Assembly (NCBI GenBank): GCA_016800925.1
Contig: JABCPU010000288.1
Span: 22,179-86,178, forward strand
Reading direction: 5' to 3'
DNA length: 64,000 bases
Source of the DNA: Suillus spraguei
Taxonomy: Eukaryota > Basidiomycota > Agaricomycetes > Boletales > Suillaceae
How positions within the stretch are numbered: position 1 is the first letter of the stretch; every line of letters begins with the position of its first letter. Positions 45,291-56,097 of the stretch are shown piece by piece. The position numbers and the translations under genes were made by a program. A model generated the notes under the pieces. The model ran no database searches and had not been told where the DNA came from. It saw only the letters and a program-made list of their open reading frames with translations.

Positions 45291-45590
45291 TTGTCTGTCA
45301 AGATACTCAATCACTGTCATGTCCTTGTCTTCCATCCTGATTGCGCACCGGGTCTAACCAGGCCCCATGCTGCATCTCCCCCTTGGCCATCAATGGTATA
45401 TCAAGCTCAGAGCTCTTGCTTGCCCACTAGGTGCAAGTGCTTTCAAGATACTCAATCACTGTCATGTCCTTGTCTTCCATTGCGCACCGGGTCTAACCAG
45501 GCCCCATGCTGTATCTCCCCATGGCCATCAGTGGTATATCAAGGTCAGAGCTTTATATGCTTGCCTACTAGGTGCAAGTGCTTACCCTCC
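45290..45590. repeat. Tandem duplication, two units of about 140-150 bp
   Basis: Two units each start near TCAAGATACTCAATCACTGT and contain GGGTCTAACCAGGCCCCATG, TGGTATATCAAG and ACTAGGTGCAAGTGCTT. The second unit lacks a few bases. Confidence 0.85.
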
Positions 45591-45599
45591 CTATGCCAA

Positions 45600-46375
45600 A
45601 GTGTGAATACCTCCCTGCCAGCACCACCTTTGCCTCACAGTGGCAAGCATAAATGGTTGCCTCTCACCCAATTCCCTCACCCAAGCATCCACACTTGGGT
45701 GGGGCACCACCTTTGCCTTACAGCAGCGAGCATTTACGCTTATGCTTGCCTCTCACCCAATTCCCTTATCCAAGTGTCCTGCTCACCACCTTTGCCCCAC
45801 AGTGGGGAGCATATACACTTGCCTCTCACCCAATTCTCTCACCAAGCATCCACGCTTGGGTGTCACCACCTTTGCCTCACAGTGGGGAGCATTTATGCTT
45901 GCCTCTCACCCAATTCCCTCACCCAAGCATCCACACTTAGGTGTCACCACCTTTGCCTCACAGTGGGGAGTGTTTATGCTTGCCTCTCACTCAATTCCCT
46001 CACCCAAGTGTCCATGCTTAGGTGTCCCCACCTTTTCCAAGCATTTACACTTGCCTCACCCAATTCCCTCACCCAAGCGTCCATGTGTGGATGTCACCAC
46101 CTTTGCCTCACAGTGGGGAGTGTTTACGCTTGCCTCTCACCCAATTCCCCCACCCAAGTGTCCACGCTTAGGTGTCACCACCTTTTCCTCACAGTAGGAA
46201 GCGTTTATGCTTGCCTCACCCAATTGCCTCACCCAAGCGTCCATGCTTGGGTGTCACCACTTTTGCCTGACAGTGGGGAGTGTTTACGCTTGCCTCTCAC
46301 CCAATTCCCTCACCCAAGCATCCATGCTTGGGGGTCACCACCTTTGCCTCACAGTGGGGAGTATTTACACTTGCC
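45600..46375. repeat. Minisatellite, about ten units of roughly 80 bp
   Basis: Each unit contains CACCACCTTTGCCTCACAGT, GCTTGCCTCTCACCCAATTC and CCTCACCCAAGCATCCA. Long ORFs across it in two frames are an effect of the repeat phase and low stop-codon content and are not genes. Confidence 0.9.
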
Positions 46376-47009
46376 TTGTTGATAGCCTCAGGTTAACAGA
46401 GTAACCAGTGCATCAGATAATTCCGAATCATGTAAGCAGTGCAAATTCCATTTTGAATCTTGTCTTTCTTTTCCTCCTGTTAGTACCACTGGGCACTTGT
46501 TCATACCAGTCACCAATACATGCATCACGTGTGGCTCCCCTTGGTGGGACACTGTTAGGTGCTTAGGCCCTAATCCATGACTGTCTGCTGTTAGCTTGTG
46601 CTTCTTGGTCCCTGAACAATCAAGGGTGCGCTGGGAAAACTCAATTTTAGACGATGTATTTTCATTCTGATGCTACAAGTTGTGGCTGCTACCAGACCTC
46701 CATGGTTTATTAATGCTATCATTCATCTAATGGTGCCAGCTTTGTTGGCACTGTGCTCTATGAGGTTCATGTAAGGTTTGTTCAGTCGTACCTTAAGGCA
46801 ATTCCTGTTGTGACTACTGTCTATGTTCCAACAGTGAACACACAACCATTCCCTCTCTTGTTATGTTTGACAAGTGCATCTCACCCAGTGTCCATCCCAC
46901 CACCTACCAAAATTTCTCTTAGCAGGAATCTATCTTTCTTCTCCATACTCCTGCCAGGATGTGACAGAGGTCATAATGCATAAGACTTATCCTGCAGCTG
47001 ATGAAAATC
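46376..47009. other. Non-coding stretch left of the family C LTR
   Basis: No gene is identified. Short open stretches exist but lack conserved motifs. Sequence before the LTR ends with aaatc at 47005-47009, one half of an imperfect TSD. Confidence 0.4.
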
Positions 47010-47135
47010 TGTTACAACCATGCAAAACTGGGGCTACTAAGAAGTCCTGGTCTTACATGGGGTTGTACCGGAGGGATGGAAAGTCGAAGGGGCTTGGCCT
47101 CAGCTCGTACGCTGTGCCCCTTACCCAAGTATGTG

Positions 47136-47609
47136 TGTCACAACCCACAAATGAATTAATGCAAGGGCAGAGACTAGGACTCAAACAAAGGTTGCCACAA
47201 GAAAAGAGAGGAGCAATGACGTCTTGGATTGCTACTATGTAGATACAAGAGGTTTGAACTAAAGAACTACTACAGCAAAACTAGCTAACTATATACACAT
47301 ATTGAAACTGAGATATAAACTGAGTTTGAAACTACTAGCCTATCATAAAATAAAAATGAGAATCGTACGATGTGATAGTTGTGACATTGTTATGATATCA
47401 TATTCTAGAAGATTCTAAGATCACGTGATACTATCTTATCTTATCTTATCCGATAGCATCATAAAAGATCTCTTCTTCTTCATCAGGAAGTTCAGTTATA
47501 GAAGCAGATATGGGGATTTTGATAGGGTTTGGGTTTGTCTTAGCGCTGGGTTTAGACGCTTTAGGGAAATTGAGAAAGGAATAATGATTTGTGTTTGGAA
47601 TTCGTGACA
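47136..47609 (-). mobile_element. Family B solo LTR
   Basis: TGTCACAACCCACAAATG to GGAATTCGTGACA, 474 bp, with perfect TSD atgtg (47131-47135, 47610-47614). It interrupts the family C LTR inside its conserved CCTTACCCAAGTATGTG stretch. Confidence 0.9.
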
Positions 47610-48793
47610 ATGTGCCCTTAATTTCGGGTGAAGTCCAAGGGGGAGTTATAGTGAAGTCTGGATGGAGTCCGGATGAACTCTGTAGGACAGGATAGCTTGA
47701 TAGAGCTCCGAAGGACTTCTGGATGAGCGCGGGAACTATTTCCGGATGGTAGGGAGTAATGGTAAGACTACTGGAACAAGTTCCAAGTAGAATGGATGAA
47801 GGATGGACTCCTGGACAAAGTCCAGGGCAGGATAGGAGCAAAGCTCTGGAGGGACAGATGATCCATAGGTGTCAGAGGATAGGATAGGATAGATCTGGAG
47901 GACCAAAGGTCCGGAGCTTGAAGGAGCAGAGGAGTGGAAGAGCGGAAGAGCGGATGATTGGATGATTGGATGATTGGATGATTGGATGAGTGTAGCTCTA
48001 TGGATCTTAGGGGAAGTGTTAACTACTAGAGGGGAGTAGGTCTGGATATGGTATATAAATAGTATAGACTACTCCGGACAAGGTCCGGAATAGAAACAGA
48101 CAGGATAAGACTACCAGAGGTAGAGCCAGTGGTGAAACAGATGAGAGACAGGAAACGGACGAAGTCCAAAAAGGATATAGAACATGGGATCAAAGCTCCA
48201 GCCTAGGGAGTGATCCATAGGCCTGAGTTGGAAGCTTACAAGGGCCAGAGCCCAAGTGCAAGAATGGAAATGGAGTTATATAGACATGATAACAGGATAA
48301 AGAGTAATCAAGGAATATACAGAAATAGGAAAGCAATGATCAGACTGAGGTCTGCAGGAGTTGTACTACAAGTTTATATACTGTAGGTAGCATGCTGGAA
48401 GGCAAGTAAGGATAGTCCAAGGCTATGTCTGAGGCATTGCAGAACACAAGGCTATGAACTTGGAAATAAGACTTGTACGAAATATCTTATCAAGACGGAA
48501 GTCGAGATAACCAAAAGCCAGAGGTGCAGAGATAACCAAAAGCCAGACACAGGTATTTAACCTAAAAGGAGTAACGCGCAGGTGCGCGGGAATAGTTTCG
48601 GATATGAGCATGGATCGGATATGGACACAGATTGGATGGGTGGACTGAGTCGGATATGGATATGGATTAGTTATGGATGGATATGGATTGGAGTGGATGG
48701 ATGGATCAGACATGTGAGCTGGATTGGATGGGTGGACTAGGATGTATGGATTGGGTGTCTGGATGTCCATGGATCGGACCTGAATGTACGGTA

Positions 48794-50393
48794 CAGTGGC
48801 TCAAAAAACTGTCCGCATGTTTTGACATTTTTCACTATCTATGATATTGTGTGAGAATGAACAAATTCCTCAAGGACATACTTATACCACATTGTAGTAT
48901 GGCTTCAGGGCTTTTATTTGAGCCCTACACCGTGGGAATCGGCGGAGATATGGTGGAGATATAAGGCTTATAAAATGATGACTCATGTGGACAGTTTTTT
49001 GAGTGTATATTAAAACTATATAAATCATTATTTATGACACCATAAAAATCATGCCACTATTATATAAATTATAAAGTGGTGTCATTATGTTATTTTATGA
49101 CTATATCTAACTATATAAACCAGAATATCTCATGTATCATAGTCATAATCACCATGAAAGCCATCTCCTCTGCTCAAAGAGATAATATCCTCTCTCTGTC
49201 TTATGCTGGCCTCTCTGCTCGCCAAATTTCCTCTAGAACTGGAGTATGCAAGTCCACTGTGGCCAAGTTCATCAAAGAAAGCCACCCAGACAAGGAAAAC
49301 TCTTGTGGAGGACGTCCATCCAAGCTTACCTCTACTGACAAAAGGGCTATTATCCAACATATCACTACAGGAAAGGCTGATAATGCTGTCCAAGCCACCC
49401 ATTATATCAATTCCACCATCACTACCCCTGTCTCTTCACAAACTGTGAGGAATGTTCTCAAGGCAGTAACAAAGAAGAAAAAGCCTCTTCTCTCCATCAA
49501 ACATAGGCAGAGAAGACTAGCCTTTGCCTTAGCTCATCAACACTGGACTGTAGAGGACTGGAAGCATGTTATATGGTCAGATGAGACCAAAATCAATAGG
49601 ATTGGGTCAGATGGGAAGGTGTATGTATGGAAAAAGAAGGGAGATGGCCTAACAGACAGAGAGGTTAATGGGACTGTCAAGTTTGGAGGAGGTTCTTTAA
49701 TGGTATGGGGCTGTATGGGATGGAATGGTGTGGGAATGCTTGCTGAGGTTGAGGGGAAGATGAATGCTGAGCAGTATGTGGACATTTTAAATGACCACTT
49801 GCTGCCTAGCTTGGCAGAATCAGGGATTGATGAAGAAGATATCATTTTCCAACAGGATAATGATCCCAAGCACACATCCAGAAGAGCTAGGGAATGGTTT
49901 GAAGAACATAACATCAATGTTCTTGACTGGCCAGCACAGTCTCCTGATGTCAATGTCATTGAACATCTCTGGGGAACACTCAAGAAAAAGCTTCAAGCCT
50001 ATGAAAACCCCCTAAAGGAGTATGGGAGCTTTGGGAGAGAGTAGCAGTGGAATGGGGGAAGATCACAGCTGAGGATTGCCAGAAATTAATTGAGAGTATG
50101 CCTAGAAGGATAGAGGCAGTAATTAAAGCCAAGGGAGGTCATACAAAATACTAGAATACCTGGTTATTACTGTAAAATACTTGAGTCAAAAAACTGTCTG
50201 CATGAGTCACCATTTTGTGAGCCTTGTATCTCCACCATATCTCCACCGATTCCCACGGTGTAGGGCTCAAATGAAGGCCCTGAAGCCATACTACAATGTG
50301 GTATAAGCATGTTTTGAGGCATCTGTTTGTTCTCACACAATATTATAGATAGTGAAAAATGCCAAAACATGCGGACAGTTTTTTGAGCCACTG
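48794..50393 (+). mobile_element. Nearly intact Tc1/mariner transposon (1600 bp)
   Basis: Ends CAGTGGCTCAAAAAACTGTC and complement, with TA duplications (48792-48793, 50394-50395). The terminal inverted repeats are about 212 bp (48794-49005 and 50182-50393). Each arm also ends, on its inner side, with an inverted copy of the outer 20 bp (CATGTGGACAGTTTTTTGAG at about 48985-49004). One transposase gene lies between. Confidence 0.93.
49154..50044 (+). pseudogene. Tc1/mariner transposase (DD34E), C-terminal frameshift
   Basis: The likely start is MKAISSAQRDNILSLSYAGL at 49154; an upstream in-frame ATG at 49076 adds 26 residues without motif. The N-terminal HTH pair (SARQISSRTGVCKSTVAKFI and the following SKLTSTDKRAIIQHI) binds the inverted repeats. 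The catalytic triad is Asp in VIWSDETKINRIG, Asp in IIFQQDNDPKHTS and Glu in VNVIEHLWGTLKKK, with 34 residues between the last two. Near 49995-50010 the C run of AACCCCCTAAAG has five C; six would give NPPKGVWELWERVAVEWGK and continue about 35 codons to GGHTKY and a stop at 50154. As read, the protein ends GSFGRE. All catalytic residues are intact. Confidence 0.9.
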
Positions 50394-50402
50394 TATATGA
50401 CA

Positions 50403-50997
50403 AAACCCCTGCATATGATTAGGATGTGGTGTTCAGTAAACAGGTTGTTCTTTGGTTGTACTGTACATGTATACATTCTTTTTCTGCATGGTTGACAAAT
50501 TCTCTTTTAATGCTCCTGTGATGCTCTCAATCAATCTCCTTTTTTGACTGTTTTAGCTGCCTCTACCAAATCTATGGCCAATCCAAGTGACTCTGCATAC
50601 ACCACAGAGGTCTTGGCATCGCTTGCGATAAGTCTGGCAGTACCTGTAAATATTTCAGTTCTTCAAAGTCAATGCAACATCCAAAACACGCACAGTTGAA
50701 TTCTGAAGGATTGTCATACAACATGTTCATTGCTATGACTGAAGGTGACTGCATGTATATCATCTGATCACCGCTGCCTTCAAATTCAGTGTTCATCAAT
50801 TCACTTGATACAATGTGAACATTGATGTTCCCTTGAGACTGATGCTCGACTGTGTCAAAATGAGTTGCCTGTCGTGGAGGAGCTGAATGTAGTAGATGTG
50901 ATGTCAATTGGTCGCACATTGCACATGATGCATAAAATTGCCCAGAAAGTGACCGAGTGATGCCTAAAGTGCATATTGTCTCCATTCACAGGGAACA
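50403..50997 (-). pseudogene. Remnant of an unidentified gene interrupted by the gypsy element
   Basis: Minus-strand blocks: NAFMNEVYLFPVNGDNMHF crosses the insertion point (59134-59200 joined to 50997). Further 3' are an open block with LMNTEFEGSGDQMIYMQSPS and FNCACFGCCIDFEELKYLQ (about 50720-50640), and, after an intron-like gap, TARLIASDAKTSVVYAESLG (about 50630-50570). Frames shift between blocks. The family is not recognised. The perfect gatac TSD shows that the gypsy element landed in this sequence. Confidence 0.35.
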
Positions 50998-51002
50998 GAT
51001 AC

Positions 51003-51477
51003 TGTTACGAACTGGGATGGCGTCACCAGCAACAGTGAAAAGACACAGCCGGTCTGCTGGGAAGTTCTATAATGTCCAGAAGAGGACAAGGTGAAAGTAC
51101 AAGGAACACGTTCCGAGTACGATCAAGGGTTCGGCCTCAAAGACAAGTCTAAGAGGTTCTGCAAGAATAGAGACTAAGGCTAAGGAGTGCTTAGACTTAG
51201 AGACGATTCAAGATGACTTAGGTTGGAGACCTAAGCGAAGGAGATTCCAGGTAAAACCCAGTAAGATTAAAGTAAAGAATCTACTACAAGTACAACATGT
51301 TTAAATAGACCAATATGTGCGCACAGACCAAGAGAGGCGTGGGAAAGTAAGTGCGTATCCAAATAAGGAAGGCAACTATAGTACAGATGCGTTGAGCATA
51401 TGAGTCAGAGTCATGTGACATGATATACAAGTAAGGAAACAAAGAGAAAATGAATAGGGGCACGTACAACTGTAACA
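51003..51477 (-). repeat. Gypsy 3' LTR
   Basis: TGTTACGAACTGGGATGG to ACAACTGTAACA. On the minus strand it is preceded by a polypurine tract (complement of TTACCCCCTTTTT, 51478-51490), which primes plus-strand synthesis. Confidence 0.93.
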
Positions 51478-51740
51478 TTACCCCCTTTTTACACGTAAAG
51501 TCACTGACTTCACTCATCCTGGTTCGCATAGTAAATAGGGTCATCACTATACTCATAGTCTTCATCAGCAAATGATCCACTCCTCATATACACGGCTTCT
51601 TCAACACCTGCGCGTCATTTAGAGTCCCTCCTTTTCTCTGCTTGAAGTCGTTCATCGTCAAGCTGTCGTTCCCAAGAACGAAGTGCATTGTAGAATCCAT
51701 CGTCCTTCCAAGTTAACGTAAAGGGAGGAGTTCCAACTCG

Positions 51741-53066
51741 TCAAGGACAATAAATGGATAGATGAGTAGGCGACCAGTATCTGCAAACTTTGCACTGGTA
51801 TTCCGCACAGTTCTTTTGACGATGCCCAAGTAATCTGCAGATGCAACATTTCATGTTTTCATCGGGATTGGAGATAGATTTACGTAATGGTGACGGTGAA
51901 ATGATGGGTTTAGGACTAGTGGATCTGGTGCGCTTCTTCCCCTTATTCCGTCTCATGCGTTTCAAGGCAAGAGTGTTATTGCGTCTGAGCTGCGCTTGTT
52001 GATCAGGGGAAAGAGCATATGCTGATGCTGGGAGATCAGGAGTAGTTCCCCGTTCGGCAACCGCAAGAAGTTTGTTAGAAGAAGAAGGGGAAGTTATGCC
52101 GAAGTCTTTTACTAGGACTGGCGAGACAGGGTCCATTGGACCAAATGATGACGGAATGGACATGGGAGGGTGAATGTGAAGATCGCAAAGTCGAGGGCCG
52201 AGCGCTATTAATTCAGCAGCAGGAATTCCTAACCTTTCTGCAGCTTCACACTGTTCTTCTGTACAAGGCTCATATAGCCAAGCAGGATGATCATGGGAGA
52301 CTATACCATGGGACGATGAGGTTGATTGTTCGATGGGAGGTGGGGTTCGTGGAGAGGCGAGTTCAGCTTGCGTTTGTTGCAGATCAGTGATGGCTTCTTT
52401 GACTAAGTTTCTGGCCGTTCTGGTTTCAGTGATTGATTGCTGGATAGTTTCGACAACTGCATTGGTGAGCTGTCCAATCTCCTGGACAGCAGTGCATAAG
52501 CCAGCAAGGGCATCAACACTAGAATACATGCATGAAGAAGAGGGTGCTGGAATAGAAAGTGGTGTATCTTCCTGTGGAGAGGGAGGTTGAGCAATACCTG
52601 CTTGGCGTTCGGCCACGATGTGAATAGCTTCCTCAACATCGCTTTTAAAAGAATTGGGAAGCAGCAACATAGTGTAAGAACGAATGCGTTTTTGAAGATG
52701 AAGGAGACGATGGTGGTACATGATTTCTTTGGTATCATTGGCAGTGGCTTTGATAAGGGCTGCTGTGCGAATAATGTTGACAAGGAGTAAGGCGGGGAAG
52801 GCGCCTCTTTCAGTGAGGATCCTTTCAATTTCGAGGGCGTGTCCTTTGCATAGAAGGGCGGCTTCAATATAGGAGGTGTTGTCGATTTCAGTGGTAAGGG
52901 TTCCATAGTTTTCTGCATCGGAGTCGGAGTCATTGTTGGCAACAGTGACAGGGGTAATGTATGCAGTGGGGAAAGACATTTGAAACAGTGTTTTTAGTTG
53001 ATCAAGTGCTAGTGCGAGTTGATTGACTGAAGGACAATCAAAGGGCATGCTGCTTTTTATAAGCAT
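51741..53066 (-). CDS. Accessory third ORF with C-terminal zinc knuckles
   Basis: An uninterrupted 441-codon ORF downstream of pol, starting 29 bp inside the pol end in another frame. The N-terminal half is helical (LALALDQLKTLFQMSFPTAY, LEIERILTERGAFPALLLVN). The middle contains a helical stretch with QEIGQLTNAVVETIQQSITE and the motif HPAWLYEPCTEEQCEAAERL. Near the end is a Lys/Arg-rich patch (KRMRRNKGKKRTRS). It closes with two zinc knuckles, CCICRLLGHRQKNC (C-x2-C-x4-H-x4-C) and CKVCRYWSPTHLSIYC (C-x2-C-x6-H-x4-C). Downstream 51740-51500 seems to continue the protein in shifted frames (TWKDDGFYNALRSWERQLDD), so the original was perhaps 60-70 residues longer. It has no signal peptide or membrane segment, so it is not an envelope protein; a nucleic-acid-binding role is inferred. 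Confidence 0.7.
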   Translation of the reverse strand: MLIKSSMPFDCPSVNQLALALDQLKTLFQMSFPTAYITPVTVANNDSDSDAENYGTLTTEIDNTSYIEAALLCKGHALEIERILTERGAFPALLLVNIIRTAALIKATANDTKEIMYHHRLLHLQKRIRSYTMLLLPNSFKSDVEEAIHIVAERQAGIAQPPSPQEDTPLSIPAPSSSCMYSSVDALAGLCTAVQEIGQLTNAVVETIQQSITETRTARNLVKEAITDLQQTQAELASPRTPPPIEQSTSSSHGIVSHDHPAWLYEPCTEEQCEAAERLGIPAAELIALGPRLCDLHIHPPMSIPSSFGPMDPVSPVLVKDFGITSPSSSNKLLAVAERGTTPDLPASAYALSPDQQAQLRRNNTLALKRMRRNKGKKRTRSTSPKPIISPSPLRKSISNPDENMKCCICRLLGHRQKNCAEYQCKVCRYWSPTHLSIYCP

Positions 53067-55616
53067 TCAAAATTCGAGTGGAGTTCTTCAGGTTCTTTTC
53101 TGGAAGCCATTCGTTATCTCCTGATGAATATCCTTTCCAGGAAACAAGATAGCGTCGATGAGTGCCGGTTCCTTTGTGAGAAAGAATTGCTTCTATTTCA
53201 TATTCTTCTTCTTCTTCGATGATGTCAGGTGGTGGTTCGGGGAAGTTCGGACCATGTACATCTGTTTCGCTATAGGATGATAAGACAGAAGCGTGGAACG
53301 TAGGATGAATTTTCCACTGCGTAGGGAGTTTGAGTGTGAACGTGATGGGTGATAAGACATCAATGATCGGGAAAGGTCCATATCGCTTTGGCGCAAGTTT
53401 CCTTGATGGGAGTTTGAGTCTAAGATTGGCAGCAGATAGCCAAACATTATCTCTGATTTTCCATGGAATATACTTATCTCCTCGAGATCGTTTGGCCATT
53501 GTTTGCATTGCAATGTTATGGCAAGTGATTGCTTCTTCTCTTATCTTTTGTAGGGATCGTACTCGATCTTCTGCTGCGGGGACGGATGAATCTGGGATAA
53601 GGTGGGGGATAGCGCGTGGTTCATATCCCATCATCAAATAGAAGGGTGATGCATTCCTTGCATCATGTTTTCGGTGGTTGTGGACAAATTCGGCGATTGG
53701 TAGATGTTCTACCCATTCTTCAGGGTTGTTGTGGCAATAGATGCGTAAATATGTTTCAAGTTCCTGATTTAGCCTTTCGGTTTGACCGTCAGTCTGCGGG
53801 TGATAAGCTGTAGATGGAGCGATGATGTAGTTGAGAAGTCGGGCAAGCTCCTTAGAGAAGCGAGATAGGAATTGCGGGCCTCGATCCGAGATGACTTTGT
53901 CATGGAGTCCAAATCGTTGGTAGACGTGTTTCAAAAATAGTTTAGCAACGCCTTCGGAAGTGATGGTTTTCAAACAAGGGACAATAATTACCCCCTTCGT
54001 AAGGCCATGGTCTACCACGACCATGATACTGTCAAAGCCTCCAGATACAGGGAGGTCAGTGATAAGGTCGACAGAGACCTGAGAAAAGGGCCGAGTCACA
54101 GAGGAGGGGATTGGGGCAAGTGGAGGTCGAACAGGGTGAGTATCGGCTTTTATTTGCTGACAAAGGGCGCAACCCTCAACGTAGTTCCGAATATAAGAGC
54201 CCATAGCGGGCCACCAAGCTTCTCGTTTGACAAGTTCTTCAGTTTTGAACCTGCCGGGATATCCTGCGGTAGGATGATCATGATATCGTTTCAGGATATC
54301 GGAACGATGTGCCGGTGGAATATAGGCACAATTTTTAAAGTAGAGGATGTTCTCCTCAATCTTCCAGTCAGAGAGTGCCGATTTCATAGGAGGAAGGCAC
54401 ACGCCATCAAGGGCGTCGGATGCTGTTTTAAAGACAGGGTCGTCGAGGGGGTCAGAAGATGACAATACATCCTTCAGGTCGGTGTCAATAAGACGAATGA
54501 ATAGAGCGTCAGGGAGGAGGGTCTGGTCCTCGTTATCGTCTTTGCCAGAGTTGTAGTCGGGTCGGCGAGATAGTGCATCAGGTACTGCCAACTTAGTACC
54601 TGCAATGTGATGCAGTTCAATGTCGTAAATAGACAAAATCAATTGCCAACGTGCTTGGCGACAGGTAAGCTTCTGTGCACTTCTAAAGTACAGAAGATTC
54701 TTGTGGTCGGTGAATACCAGGACAGGGTGTGGGTTTCCTTCAAGATAATGGTGCCATTCGTTCAATGCCCGGATTACGGCAAGGAGTTCCCAGTCAAAGA
54801 TCTGATAATTGCGTTCTGTGGGGTTCAAAGACTGTGAAAGATATGCACATGGGTGATAAACGCCATTTTCATCAGTCTGCAAGAGAACTCTGCCGGTTGC
54901 TACGAGTGAAGCGTCGGTAGCAATAGCAAATTGTCGGGAAGGATCAGGGTTACGGAGTACCAGTTGGGACGTAAAGCGTCGTTTCAGTTCTTCGAAGGTG
55001 TCCATGCATTCGGTTGACCAATCAAAGGTCTTATCTTCTTTGTTAAATCAATAAGAGGTCGGGCAATGTCAGAATAGTGGGAAATGAACGTGCGGTAGAA
55101 GTCGCAAAAGCCGAGGAATGACTGAACATCTTTTACAGATTTTGGGACTGGCCATTCGGAGATTCCCTTGGTCTTGGCGGCATCCATAGCAACTTGTCCG
55201 GGGCGAATTATCATTCCGAGGTATTCCACTTCTTCTGCATCGAAGGTGCATTTCTCCGGTTTTAAGAACAGATGTTCTTTTCATATCTTCATCAAAACCC
55301 GTCTCATTCGTTCACGATGTTCTGCCATTGTTGTAGAGAAAACCAGAATATCGTCCATGTAGATAACCATCCATCCTTCGTTGATTTCCTGTTGGAAGGT
55401 GCGATTCATGTATGCTTGGAAAGTTGCCGGTGAATTCCAGAGGCCAAAGAACATGATGTTCGGTTCGAAGAGGCCGAATTCCGTAGTAAAAGCAGCTTTC
55501 CAGTGATCATCAGGATGGATGCGAATATTGTTATAGCCGGACCGGATATCCATTTTCATAAAGAACTGTGCGTTATGAAGGTGTGCGACAAGGGAGATAG
55601 GGAGTGGGAGCAGATA
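53038..55616 (-). pseudogene. Gypsy pol, second part: RT end, RNase H, integrase, chromodomain
   Basis: RT resumes after the nested LTR with KMDIRSGYNNIRIHPDDHWK and the catalytic YMDDILVFS (about 55385-55355). A TGA at 55281-55283 and a one-base deletion near 55040 interrupt it. RNase H: FAIATDASLVATGRVLLQTD and LLAVIRALNEWHHYLEG. Integrase: a zinc-binding module with RYHDHPTAGYPGRF and EGCALCQQIK; a DD35E core with Asp in VSVDLITDLP, Asp in KVISDRGPQFLSRF and Glu in GQTERLNQELETYL. A C-terminal chromodomain begins YEIEAILSHKGTGTHRRYLV and continues SWKGYSSGDNEWLPEKNL (about 53200-53090). The last 655 codons (55005-53038) are free of stops. Confidence 0.92.
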
Positions 55617-55621
55617 GGCGT

Positions 55622-56097
55622 TGTTACGAACTGGGGTGGCGTCACCAGCGACAGTGAAAAGACACAGACGGTCTGCTGGGAAGTTCTACAATGTCCAGAA
55701 GAGGACAAGGTGAAAGTACAAGGAACGCGTTCCAAGTATGATCAAGGGTTCGGCCTCAAAGACAAGTCTAAGAGGTTCTTTACGAGAATAGAGACTAAAG
55801 CTAAGGAGTGCTTAGACTTAGAGACGATTCAAGACGACTTAGGTTGGAGACCTAAGCGAAGGAAGTTCCAGGTAAAACCCAGTAAGATTAAAGTAAAGAA
55901 TCTACTACAAGTACACTGTGCTTATATACGTATATATATGCGCACAGACCAGGTAACCATGAGAATGTAACTGCGTATCCTAAGAAGGAAGGCATGTGTT
56001 GTACAAATGCGTTGAGCATATGAGTCATAGTCATGTGACATGATATACAAGTAAGAGAATAAAGGGAAAATGAATAGGGGCATGTACAACTGTAACA
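55622..56097 (-). mobile_element. Family A solo LTR nested in gypsy RT
   Basis: 476 bp, TGTTACGAACTGGGGTGG to ACAACTGTAACA, with perfect TSD ggcgt (55617-55621, 56098-56102). It splits RT between NDWTVKNA and YLLPLPISL. It is the same family as the host element's own LTRs, so the family remained active after the host copy had inserted. Confidence 0.93.

Larger units (their letters stand above)
47010..50402 (+). mobile_element. Family C LTR (1.3 kb), split by two nested insertions
   Basis: Starts TGTTACAACCATGC, ends GGTATATGACA at 50402, and is flanked by aaatc and aaacc (four of five matching). Removing the family B LTR and the Tc1 element with their TSDs leaves about 1312 bp. Inverted and partial copies are at 4815-9686, 10351-10600 and 59211-59666. 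It contains GGATGATTGGATGATTGGAT short repeats (about 47953-47990). No internal domain adjoins it, so it behaves as a solo LTR. Confidence 0.75.

Noticed and set aside
45600..46375. CRISPR-like regular repeat array
   Set aside because: Units are contiguous and imperfect with no unique spacers, and this is a eukaryotic genome.
45192..46382. 396-codon ORF rich in Cys, Leu, Pro, Ser and His
   Set aside because: It coincides with the minisatellite and two other frames are also open; it shows no domain, and unit-length changes shift the frame.
49537..49983. Antisense ORF within the Tc1 transposase
   Set aside because: No motif, and the opposite strand has a complete DD34E transposase.
52136..52590. 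Plus-strand ORFs opposite the accessory gypsy ORF
   Set aside because: They overlap a 441-codon zinc-knuckle ORF on the minus strand that fits the element layout; the plus frames have no motif.
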